Shown here: in pieces, positions 34,321-42,221 of the stretch
Numbering within the stretch: position 1 is the first letter of the stretch
How the letters are laid out: each line of letters begins with the position of its first letter
Assembly (NCBI GenBank): GCA_937880845.1
Contig: CALFLL010000045.1
Span: 62,001 to 126,000, forward strand
Length of the DNA stretch: 64,000 nt
Source of the DNA: an uncultured Drancourtella sp.
GTDB taxonomy: Bacteria > Bacillota > Clostridia > Lachnospirales > Lachnospiraceae
Reading direction: 5' to 3'
Made by a program: the position numbers and the translations under genes
The notes under the pieces: generated by a model
Databases searched by the model: none
What the model saw: only the letters and a program-made list of their open reading frames with translations
Told to the model about the DNA's origin: nothing

Positions 34321-35610
34321 ATGGAACAAAATGTGATGGAAGCTTTTTATGAAAAAGCCGGAATTTCAAAAAAAGTTTATGAATTCGGAACTAAAATCGA
34401 AACGGCATTAAAAGACCGTTTTGAAGAAATTGACAAAATCGCAGAGTACAATCAGCTAAAAGTGGTTCATGCCATGCAAAAAGCCCGCGTAAATGCGGAA
34501 TGTTTCAACTATGTTTCCGGTTACGGATACAATGATTTTGGAAGAGATACTCTGGAAAAAGTGTATGCGAATATTTTCCATACAGAAGATGCACTGGTAA
34601 GACCGCAGATTACCTGTGGTACCCATGCCCTTGCCCTTGCCCTTGCGGCAAATCTGCGTCCGGGAGACGAAATGATTTCCGTTGCAGGAAAACCATATGA
34701 TACATTGGAAGAGGTTATCGGAATCCGTGAGTCCAAAGGTTCTTTAAAAGAATACGGAATTACTTACAAGCAGGTGGATCTTTTGCCGGATGGAAGTTTT
34801 GATTTTGAAACCATAGCAGACACGGTAAGACCGGATACGAAACTGGTAACGATCCAGCGCTCCAAAGGCTACCAGACACGTCCTAGCTTTTCTGTGGCTC
34901 AGATCGGAGAGGCGATTCGTTTTATCAAAGAGCGTTTTCCAAATGTCATCTGCATGGTAGATAATTGTTACGGTGAGTTTGTGGAATTAGAAGAACCAAG
35001 TGATGTGGGAGCAGATATGGTTGTCGGATCACTGATCAAAAATCCGGGCGGCGGACTTGCTCCGATTGGTGGATACATTGCCGGACGAAGCGACCTTATT
35101 GAAAATTGTGCATATCGTTTAACTTCTCCGGGACTTGGAAAAGAAGTAGGGGCAACCCTTGGTGTGACGAAAGATTTTTATCAAGGTCTGTTCCTTGCAC
35201 CGACGGTTGTAAAAGGAGCGGTAAAAGGAGCTATTTTTGCCGCGGGCATTTATGAAAAACTCGGGTTTAAAGTTATACCATCTATGGGTGAAGAACGCCA
35301 TGATATTATTCAGGCAGTAGAGTTTGGAACACCGGAAGGAGTGATTGCATTTTGCCAGGGAATCCAGGCAGCAGCACCGGTAGACAGTTATGTGACACCG
35401 GAACCATGGGCGATGCCGGGATATGACAGCGACGTAATCATGGCGGCAGGTGCCTTTGTGCAGGGATCTTCCATCGAACTTTCGGCAGATGCACCGATCA
35501 AACCGCCGTATGCAGTATACTTCCAGGGAGGACTTACATGGGAACATGCCAAATACGGAATTTTAATGACGCTCCAGAAACTGGTGGAAAAAGGAGTCGT
35601 TTTATTATAA
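34321..35610 (+). CDS. PLP-dependent methionine gamma-lyase-family protein (YnbB type)
   Basis: A 429-residue PLP enzyme of the family annotated as methionine gamma-lyase or aluminium resistance protein (PF06838). The PLP lysine is probably in VVGSLIKNPGGGLAPIGG. Other family stretches are NYVSGYGYNDFGRDTLEKVYA and RPQITCGTHALALALA. The ATG overlaps nothing and starts one base after the miaA stop. It is usually linked to mutS-mutL-miaA in clostridia. The physiological substrate is uncertain; C-S lyase activity is a family expectation, not shown here. Confidence 0.85.
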   Translation: MEQNVMEAFYEKAGISKKVYEFGTKIETALKDRFEEIDKIAEYNQLKVVHAMQKARVNAECFNYVSGYGYNDFGRDTLEKVYANIFHTEDALVRPQITCGTHALALALAANLRPGDEMISVAGKPYDTLEEVIGIRESKGSLKEYGITYKQVDLLPDGSFDFETIADTVRPDTKLVTIQRSKGYQTRPSFSVAQIGEAIRFIKERFPNVICMVDNCYGEFVELEEPSDVGADMVVGSLIKNPGGGLAPIGGYIAGRSDLIENCAYRLTSPGLGKEVGATLGVTKDFYQGLFLAPTVVKGAVKGAIFAAGIYEKLGFKVIPSMGEERHDIIQAVEFGTPEGVIAFCQGIQAAAPVDSYVTPEPWAMPGYDSDVIMAAGAFVQGSSIELSADAPIKPPYAVYFQGGLTWEHAKYGILMTLQKLVEKGVVLL

Positions 35611-35622
35611 AGGGGAGAACAT

Positions 35623-36921
35623 ATGGAACAGATAATCGTAATCGGAGGGGGAGCATCCGGAATGATGGCGGCTCTTTCTGCCGCACGAAAAGGTGCCAAA
35701 GTATTGATCTTAGAGCGGAACAGTAAGATGGGGAAAAAGATTTTGGCAACCGGTAATGGAAAGTGCAATTTTACAAATATCAATCAGAGCCCGGCATGTT
35801 ATAGGGGAGAACACCCGGAATTTGCATGGGAAGCTGTTTGTTCTTTTCCCGTGTCGGATACAATACGTTTTTTTTTGGAGGCCGGACTGTATTCCAAAAA
35901 TCGAAACGGATATTTGTACCCTAATTCTGAACAGGCACAGGCGGTCCGGGACATCCTCCAAATGGAGTTGGAGCGTCTGCAGGTCAGAGTGGAAACCGAT
36001 ACGGATGTAAGAGAGATCAAAAAAGAGAAAGAAGGGTTTTTGATTTCGGGAGTCAGACAGATTTTAACCCCTAAAAAGCAAAGCAAAAAAAGGATTGTTT
36101 TTGTGAAAACAGGAGAAGAAAAAAAACAGTGGCATACCCGAAAAGTCATCCTGGCAACCGGCGGAATGGCATTCTCTTCCAGCGGTTCGGATGGAACGGG
36201 CATAAAGCTGGCAAAAAGGCTTGGACATACCATCGTCCCATGTGTTCCGGCACTGGTACAATTACATTGCAGGGAAACATTTTACAGTCTACTTGCCGGC
36301 GTAAGAGTTACAGCTAAAGTAGAACTTCTGATTGACGAAGTAACAGAGGCGATGGACACCGGAGAAATACAGTTCACAAACTATGGGATTTCCGGTATTC
36401 CGGTTTTTCAAGTAAGTCGGTATGCGGCGAAAGCATTGGAAACAGGGAAGAAAAAGATTCGTGCAGAGATTGATTTTATGCCTGATTTTACGAAAGAACA
36501 GTTGGAAAATTTTCTTGAAAACCGAAAAAAACAACATCCGGAAAAAACAATGAGCGATTATTTTACAGGATTGTTTCACGATAAGATTGCAAACGTGTTA
36601 TTAGAAAGAGCAGATATCCCGAAAGATTTGCCGGCAGGAAAACTGTCACAGAAACAAAAGGAAAGTCTATGTAAGCAAATTAAAAGTTTTTCTACGGAAA
36701 TTATCGATACAAACGGATTTGAGCAGGCACAGGTCAGTGCCGGAGGAGTTTCCACAGAAGAGATTGATGTACATACAATGGAATCACGAAAAATACCGGG
36801 ATTATATTTTGCCGGGGAAGTGATGGATGTGGATGGAATGTGCGGAGGCTATAATCTTCAGTGGGCATGGTCAAGTGGATTTTTAGCAGGAAGTCATGCG
36901 GCAGGAAAGGAAGAAAGATGA
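35623..36921 (+). CDS. HI0933/YhiN-type flavoprotein oxidoreductase
   Basis: A 432-residue FAD protein. The Rossmann dinucleotide site is IIVIGGGASGMMAALSAARKG and the second conserved motif MGKKILATGNGKCNFTN follows it. C-terminal GEVMDVDGMCGGYNLQWAWS binds the flavin. This HI0933/BaiN-like family includes a bile-acid flavoprotein in gut clostridia, but the sequence alone does not place it in that subgroup. The next FAD gene starts in the same TGA (ATGA overlap), suggesting coupled expression. Confidence 0.87.
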   Translation: MEQIIVIGGGASGMMAALSAARKGAKVLILERNSKMGKKILATGNGKCNFTNINQSPACYRGEHPEFAWEAVCSFPVSDTIRFFLEAGLYSKNRNGYLYPNSEQAQAVRDILQMELERLQVRVETDTDVREIKKEKEGFLISGVRQILTPKKQSKKRIVFVKTGEEKKQWHTRKVILATGGMAFSSSGSDGTGIKLAKRLGHTIVPCVPALVQLHCRETFYSLLAGVRVTAKVELLIDEVTEAMDTGEIQFTNYGISGIPVFQVSRYAAKALETGKKKIRAEIDFMPDFTKEQLENFLENRKKQHPEKTMSDYFTGLFHDKIANVLLERADIPKDLPAGKLSQKQKESLCKQIKSFSTEIIDTNGFEQAQVSAGGVSTEEIDVHTMESRKIPGLYFAGEVMDVDGMCGGYNLQWAWSSGFLAGSHAAGKEER

Positions 36922-38540
36922 TACGAATCGGGCAGGTAAAATTAAAAACAGGACATTCTAAAGAAGACTTGTATCGAAAAACAGAAAAGATTCTCGGAGT
37001 AACAGAAGAAGATATCGAATCTCTGGAAATCCATAAACGTTCCCTGGATGCCAGAAAGAAGCCGGAACTGTTTTTTGTATATACGGTAGATGTTTCTTTA
37101 AAATATCCGAAAAAAGAAAAGAAAATTTTAAAAAGAATGGAAAAAAAGAAGGACATCTGTGAAGTACAAAAAGAAGACTATCAATTTCCGAAGAAAAAAG
37201 ACGGAGACTGCCGGAAGGAAAGGCCTGTTGTTATCGGAAGCGGACCGGCGGGAATGTTTTGTGCATATATGCTGGCTGTAAGCGGATACCGCCCTGTTCT
37301 GATTGAACGGGGAGCCATGGTAGAGGAACGGAAAAAAGACGTGGAAGAGTTTTGGAAGACAGGAGTTTTGAATACCGTTTCCAATGTACAGTTCGGAGAA
37401 GGAGGGGCCGGTACATTCTCAGACGGGAAACTGAACACCCTTGTAAAAGACCCAAGAGGAATCGGACGCAAGGTGCTGAAAATTTTTACGGAACACGGGG
37501 CACCGGAAGAAATCCTGTATGAGAACAAGCCTCATATCGGAACAGATGTCCTGATTGATGTGGTAAAAAATATGAGGCTCTCCATAGAAGATGCAGGAGG
37601 TACCTGTCTGTTTCATACAAAAATGACCGGATTGGAAGTGAAAGACGGAATCTTAAAAGGAGTGTGGATTTCCAAAGAAGGAAAGGAAGAACTGTTGAAA
37701 ACGGATACGGCTGTCCTTGCAATCGGACATAGTGCAAGAGATACTTTTAAAATTCTGTATGAGCAAGGAATCCCAATGGAACCGAAATCTTTTGCAGTGG
37801 GTGTCAGGACGGAACATCTTCAGTCCATGATCAATGAGTCCCAGTACGGAACGAAATCCCATCCCCATCTTCCGGCTGCGGCCTATAAGCTGACTGCAAA
37901 AGCCGGGAACGGAAGGGGAGTATATACCTTTTGTATGTGTCCGGGCGGTTATGTTGTTAATGCTTCGTCAGAAGAAGGACGGCTTTGTGTGAACGGTATG
38001 AGTTATCATGACCGTGGCGGGAAAAATGCAAACAGTGCAGTGATCGTTACCGTGACACCGGAAGATTATAAAGGAGAAGAGGAACTGACGCCGCTTTCCG
38101 GTGTGGAATTTCAAAGAAAATTGGAAGAAAAAGCGTATCTTGCAGGAAACGGGAAAATTCCGGTGCAGTGTTTCGGGGATTTTTGCGAAAATAAAATCTC
38201 TGATTCTTTTGGAGAAGTACTCCCGCAGATGAAAGGAGCATACTGTTTTGGCGATGTCCGGGGGATTTTTCCGGAAGAAATTGCCGAGTCCATTCAAGAA
38301 GGAATATTTCAATTTGATAGAAAAATACACGGTTTTGCAAATAAGGATACCGTCTTATCCGGTGTGGAGGCCAGAACCTCATCACCTCTTCGCATTCTGA
38401 GAGATGAAACCATGCAAAGTATAAAGATAAAAGGTCTTTATCCATGTGGAGAAGGTGCGGGATATGCAGGAGGAATCACATCCGCCGCCATGGATGGAAT
38501 CAAAGTAGCGGAAAGTATTGCATATAGCAAAAGCAAATAA
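36918..38540 (+). CDS. FAD-dependent oxidoreductase, second of the tandem pair
   Basis: A 540-residue protein with an N-terminal ~95-residue region (IRIGQVKLKTGHSKEDLYRK) before the Rossmann motif VVIGSGPAGMFCAYMLA. It contains FGEGGAGTFSDGKLNT and the C-terminal GEGAGYAGGITSAAMDGI, phrases typical of a large uncharacterised FAD-dependent family in Firmicutes. It is unrelated in detail to the preceding flavoprotein although both bind FAD. The ATG overlaps the previous stop. Its reaction is unknown. Confidence 0.85.
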   Translation: MIRIGQVKLKTGHSKEDLYRKTEKILGVTEEDIESLEIHKRSLDARKKPELFFVYTVDVSLKYPKKEKKILKRMEKKKDICEVQKEDYQFPKKKDGDCRKERPVVIGSGPAGMFCAYMLAVSGYRPVLIERGAMVEERKKDVEEFWKTGVLNTVSNVQFGEGGAGTFSDGKLNTLVKDPRGIGRKVLKIFTEHGAPEEILYENKPHIGTDVLIDVVKNMRLSIEDAGGTCLFHTKMTGLEVKDGILKGVWISKEGKEELLKTDTAVLAIGHSARDTFKILYEQGIPMEPKSFAVGVRTEHLQSMINESQYGTKSHPHLPAAAYKLTAKAGNGRGVYTFCMCPGGYVVNASSEEGRLCVNGMSYHDRGGKNANSAVIVTVTPEDYKGEEELTPLSGVEFQRKLEEKAYLAGNGKIPVQCFGDFCENKISDSFGEVLPQMKGAYCFGDVRGIFPEEIAESIQEGIFQFDRKIHGFANKDTVLSGVEARTSSPLRILRDETMQSIKIKGLYPCGEGAGYAGGITSAAMDGIKVAESIAYSKSK

Positions 38541-38559
38541 CCGTAAATATTATTATCCT

Positions 38560-38585
38560 AAGATGAATATTATATCATCTTTTTC
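38560..38585 (+). terminator. Short terminator after the FAD oxidoreductase pair
   Basis: AAGATGA pairs with TCATCTT, followed by TTTT, 20 bases after the stop. The stem is short, so termination may be partial. Confidence 0.5.
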
Positions 38586-38689
38586 ATTGCTGTATTCGGT
38601 TTACTGGTAAATCGATTAGTAACAAAAGTGTCGAAAAACGCCGTGAATACGTTAAGTTTCCTTAAGAAAATTTTAAGAGAGAAAAGCCC

Positions 38690-38718
38690 TATACACTTTT
38701 TTTGAAATGTGATAGAAT
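38690..38718 (+). promoter_or_regulatory. Candidate promoter of the DUF4321-radC unit
   Basis: TATACA (38690-38695), a 17-base spacer and TAGAAT (38713-38718), 42 bases before the start. The rest of the 220-base gap between 38541 and 38760 contains only the weak hairpin noted just after the stop. Confidence 0.45.
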
Positions 38719-38760
38719 AAAAACGGTTTGTAAAAGATTTGAGATGAGGAGGATATATAG

Positions 38761-39021
38761 ATGAGAGGAGCAAGAAGCAAAAATGGATGGGCTTTGTTCC
38801 TGATGCTTCTGGCAGGTATGGTATTAGGCGGTTTTATCGGTATGCTTGCAGAAGATGTTCCGGCACTTTCCTGGCTTTCTTACGGTCAGACCTTTGGTCT
38901 TTCACAGCCAATTGTTCTGGATTTGGGCGTTTTGGTCCTGACATTTGCTTTGACAGTAAAAATCTCTATTGCCAGTATTATCGGTCTGTTGATTTCTATT
39001 ATCATTTATCGCTTCTTATAA
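38761..39021 (+). CDS. DUF4321 membrane protein
   Basis: An 86-residue protein with two transmembrane segments (WALFLMLLAGMVLGGFIGML and a C-terminal helix, ISIASIIGLLISIIIYRFL). It belongs to the DUF4321 family of small membrane proteins usually found upstream of radC/mreB in clostridia. A GAGGAGG site precedes the ATG. A role in envelope morphogenesis is only suggested by neighbourhood. Confidence 0.82.
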   Translation: MRGARSKNGWALFLMLLAGMVLGGFIGMLAEDVPALSWLSYGQTFGLSQPIVLDLGVLVLTFALTVKISIASIIGLLISIIIYRFL

Positions 39022-39055
39022 TCTATTGAATACGTCATCAGAGTTTACATAAGAT

Positions 39056-39745
39056 ATGAATCCGACAATGAAAAAATTACTGAAAGAAGAACGTCCATAT
39101 GAAAAATGTGGACGTTTTGGCGCGGAAAGCCTTACGGATATCGAGCTTCTTGCAGTTATGCTTCGAAGTGGGACAAAAGGGGAAAATGCTTTGGAAACAG
39201 CCAGAAAGATTCTGTACCCGGAAGGAATGCAGGGAGGATTGTCAAAACTTCCTTCCTGTTCGAAAGAAACATTGAAGAAAGTTCCCGGAATCGGTGAGGT
39301 AAAAGCCATTCAGATTTTATGTCTTTGTGAAATGGCAAAAAGAATTGCTAAAGAAAAAGCAAAAGAGCCGCTCTGCTTTGACAGACCCGATACGATCGCA
39401 AAGTATTATATGGAAGATATGCGTCACTTAAAACAGGAAGAATTAAAACTTCTGATGCTGAATACAAAATCCAGATTGATCGGGGAAACATGCATTACAC
39501 GGGGCACCGTAAATATGTCGGTGATCTCTCCAAGAGAACTTTTTATTGAGGCACTGTTGAAAAATGCAGTTATGATTATTTTGTTGCACAATCATCCAAG
39601 TGGTGACCCACAGCCAAGCAGAGAGGATATCCTTGTGACCAAGAAAATCGCAAAAGCAGGAGAACTGATCGGAGTTACATTGACAGATCATATCATCATT
39701 GGGGATCAGAGTTATGTAAGTCTGGCCGAAAAAGGGTGGATATAA
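39056..39745 (+). CDS. radC: RadC-family JAB-domain protein
   Basis: A 229-residue UPF0758/RadC protein. An N-terminal helix-hairpin-helix region (KVPGIGEVKAIQIL) precedes the JAB domain, whose metal site is HNHPSGDPQPSREDILVTKK. The name RadC refers to a supposed DNA repair role that was later disputed; its enzymatic role is open. No strong ribosome binding site lies before the ATG at 39056; the next ATG is only four codons later. Confidence 0.9.
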   Translation: MNPTMKKLLKEERPYEKCGRFGAESLTDIELLAVMLRSGTKGENALETARKILYPEGMQGGLSKLPSCSKETLKKVPGIGEVKAIQILCLCEMAKRIAKEKAKEPLCFDRPDTIAKYYMEDMRHLKQEELKLLMLNTKSRLIGETCITRGTVNMSVISPRELFIEALLKNAVMIILLHNHPSGDPQPSREDILVTKKIAKAGELIGVTLTDHIIIGDQSYVSLAEKGWI

Positions 39746-39770
39746 ATAAAAAAGAAGGGGCTGACAAGAG

Positions 39771-40796
39771 ATGGCGAGGAATATTTATGGCCTGGACCTT
39801 GGAACTTATCAGTTAAAGATATACGATAAAAATAAAGACGATATCCGGACGGAAAAAAATGCCATCGCAGTCGAAAATGAGGATACGATTTTTGCTGTGG
39901 GAGATACTGCATATGAGATGTATGAGAAAGCACCGCAAAATATCGAAATTGTATTTCCGATGAAGGAAGGCGTGATATCACGATTCAGTGATATGCAATA
40001 TGTGCTCAGCAGTCTGCTGAAAAATGAGAACGGCATTTTTTCCAGAGGAACCGAATATCTGATTGCTGTTCCGACTGACGTGACAGAGGTGGAAAAAAAA
40101 GCATTTTATGATCTTGTCATGTATTCGGCAGCAAAAGCCCGAGAGGTTAATATTGTAGCAAGGGCTGTTGCAGATGCTGTTGGATTTGGGATTGATGTGA
40201 GGCAGGCAGATGCCGTTGCGATTGTCAATATCGGCGGTGAAACGACGGATATTTCCGTATTATCCGGAGGAGGAATCGTATTAAACCGCTTGTTGAAAGT
40301 AGGAGGAGCCACATTTGACCATGCCATCGTTAACCTGGTACGGCATACTCAGGATTTTGCTATCGGAAGACTGACGGCGGAAATGATCCGTAAGCAAATG
40401 GATGTGTTTATGGATAAAAGCGACAAGAGTATAGCCGTGGCCGGAAGAGATTTGGCATTTGGGCGTCCTAAAATCGAAGAGGTTTCCATTCGCACCGTAC
40501 GTGCTGCGATGAAAGAAGCACTGGATGTCTGTGCGGATTCGATTTTGGCTCTCCTTGAGAGGACGCCGCCGGAAATTCTTTCTTCCATCCGCAGAACGGG
40601 AATTTATCTGACGGGTGGTGTGGCAAGAACGAACGGAATTACGGAATATCTGGAAGGAAAAGTCGGACTTGCCTTTCATACGGTAAAAAGTCCGGAACTT
40701 TGTGTTGTAAAAGGATTAAAAGAGATGATCCTTTCTTCTGAATTGAGGGAACTGGCATATTCCATGAAAGATGAAAATTATAGGTGGATGAGGTAA
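39771..40796 (+). CDS. mreB: MreB-like actin homologue, divergent
   Basis: A 341-residue actin-fold protein at the mreBCD position, where MreB filaments guide side-wall synthesis. The phosphate-1 loop reads GLDLGTYQLKIYD rather than the usual DLGTANT. The phosphate-2 loop reads IVNIGGETTDIS, where MreB normally has VDIGGGTTE. The catalytic Glu-Glu before the AAAIG helix becomes Ala130-Arg131 (VARAVADAVG). The adenosine loop LTGGVARTNG lacks one glycine of LTGGGA. It may bind nucleotide poorly or not hydrolyse it. It starts 25 bases after radC. Confidence 0.85.
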   Translation: MARNIYGLDLGTYQLKIYDKNKDDIRTEKNAIAVENEDTIFAVGDTAYEMYEKAPQNIEIVFPMKEGVISRFSDMQYVLSSLLKNENGIFSRGTEYLIAVPTDVTEVEKKAFYDLVMYSAAKAREVNIVARAVADAVGFGIDVRQADAVAIVNIGGETTDISVLSGGGIVLNRLLKVGGATFDHAIVNLVRHTQDFAIGRLTAEMIRKQMDVFMDKSDKSIAVAGRDLAFGRPKIEEVSIRTVRAAMKEALDVCADSILALLERTPPEILSSIRRTGIYLTGGVARTNGITEYLEGKVGLAFHTVKSPELCVVKGLKEMILSSELRELAYSMKDENYRWMR

Positions 40797-40797
40797 G

Positions 40798-41679
40798 ATG
40801 AAGACAAAGAAACATAATGGACTGGAAAGTAAATACTGGCTTTTAACGATTGCCATCCTTTGCGTTATATGTATGGGGATTTCTTTTTTTGCGGATGACA
40901 AAAGCGGCCCGTTAAGAGTGGTTGCGGATTATACGGTTGTACCAATGCAAAAGGGAATGAATGCGATAGGAGCATGGGTCGGAGATGTGGCTGATAATTT
41001 TGCCACATTGAAAGATGTACAAAAGGAAAACAAAACATTAAAAAAACAAAATGCAAACCTTGTAATGGAAAATAATGAACTGCAACAAAAGGCTGTAGAA
41101 CTGGGACGCTTTTACGATCTTTACAAGATGGATCAAAATACATCCGATTATCCAAAAGTCGGTGCAAGAGTCATTGCCAACAATGGAAACAACTGGTTTT
41201 CATCTTTTACCATTGATAAGGGAAGTGAAGATGGGATACGAAAAGATATGAATGTTTTGTCGGGAAGCGGACTTGTCGGGATTGTTACAAAGGTCGGGCC
41301 TCATTCGGCAACAGTACGCTCTATCATTGATGAGGTAAATATTTCGGCAATGGTGATGTCTACCTTTGATCAGTGTATCGTAAGCGGTGATCTGAAACTG
41401 ATCAATGACGGAGTGGTCAAGTTTGAACAGCTTGCCAATAATGACAATGAAGTTGCAGTCGGAGAACAGATTGTAACATCCAACATAAGCAGTAAATACC
41501 TTCAGGGGCTTTTAATCGGATATGTGAGTGATGTGAAAGTAGACTCCAATAATCTGACACGCTCCGGGTATATCATTCCGGCAGTAGATTTTAAAAAACT
41601 CCAGGAAGTTCTGGTGATTACAACAACAAAACAGGATTTGATAAATAATGGAAACAGCACACAGTCATCTAAAAAATAG
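40798..41679 (+). CDS. mreC: Rod shape-determining protein MreC
   Basis: A 293-residue protein with a short cytoplasmic tail, one membrane segment (YWLLTIAILCVICMGISFF), a coiled coil (about residues 70-100, KENKTLKKQNANLVMENNEL) and a beta-rich extracytoplasmic domain. It contains the MreC phrases ARVIANNGNNWFSSFTIDKG and VLSGSGLVGIVTKVG. MreC links the MreB/MreD complex to PBP2. It starts one base after the mreB stop. Confidence 0.94.
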   Translation: MKTKKHNGLESKYWLLTIAILCVICMGISFFADDKSGPLRVVADYTVVPMQKGMNAIGAWVGDVADNFATLKDVQKENKTLKKQNANLVMENNELQQKAVELGRFYDLYKMDQNTSDYPKVGARVIANNGNNWFSSFTIDKGSEDGIRKDMNVLSGSGLVGIVTKVGPHSATVRSIIDEVNISAMVMSTFDQCIVSGDLKLINDGVVKFEQLANNDNEVAVGEQIVTSNISSKYLQGLLIGYVSDVKVDSNNLTRSGYIIPAVDFKKLQEVLVITTTKQDLINNGNSTQSSKK

Positions 41680-41693
41680 GAAGGGGGCAGTTT

Positions 41694-42221
41694 ATGCTGA
41701 CAGTAAAGAGAAAGGTAATTGAACTGCTTATGATCCTTGTATGTTTTCTTTTGGAAACAACGATCTTCCGACATCTGGAGATTGCATCCATTAAACCGAA
41801 TCTTATAATCATTCTTGTTGCTTCCTTTGGCTTTATGAAAGGGAAGAAAGAGGGAATGTATGTAGGTGTTATAAGCGGACTTCTGTTAGACATATGTTCC
41901 GGGCAGATTATCGGATTTTATACACTTTTGTTTACGGGTGTTGGATATATCAATGGATTTTTCAGACGTCTGTTTAATGATGAAAATGTAAAACTGCCGT
42001 TGTTTCTTATTAGCGGAAGCGAGCTGATCTACGGTCTGCTTGTTTATATTTTCCAATTCCTTTTGCAGAGTGATTTTCATTTTCTTTATTATCTGGGACA
42101 TGTCATTATGCCGGAATTGGTTTATACGGTGTTGATCACGCTGATCATTTATCCAATCATTCTGAAAATAAATCATAAACTTGAAGATGAAGAAAAAAGG
42201 AGTGCAAGCAGGTTTGTATAA
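41694..42221 (+). CDS. mreD: Rod shape-determining protein MreD
   Basis: A 175-residue membrane protein with about five transmembrane helices. Family features include the N-terminal LLETTIFRHLEIASIKPNLI and SGLLLDICSGQIIGFYTLLF. MreD is the small membrane partner of MreC in the elongasome. An AAGGGGG site precedes the ATG. Its end overlaps the start of the PBP2 gene. Confidence 0.9.
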   Translation: MLTVKRKVIELLMILVCFLLETTIFRHLEIASIKPNLIIILVASFGFMKGKKEGMYVGVISGLLLDICSGQIIGFYTLLFTGVGYINGFFRRLFNDENVKLPLFLISGSELIYGLLVYIFQFLLQSDFHFLYYLGHVIMPELVYTVLITLIIYPIILKINHKLEDEEKRSASRFV

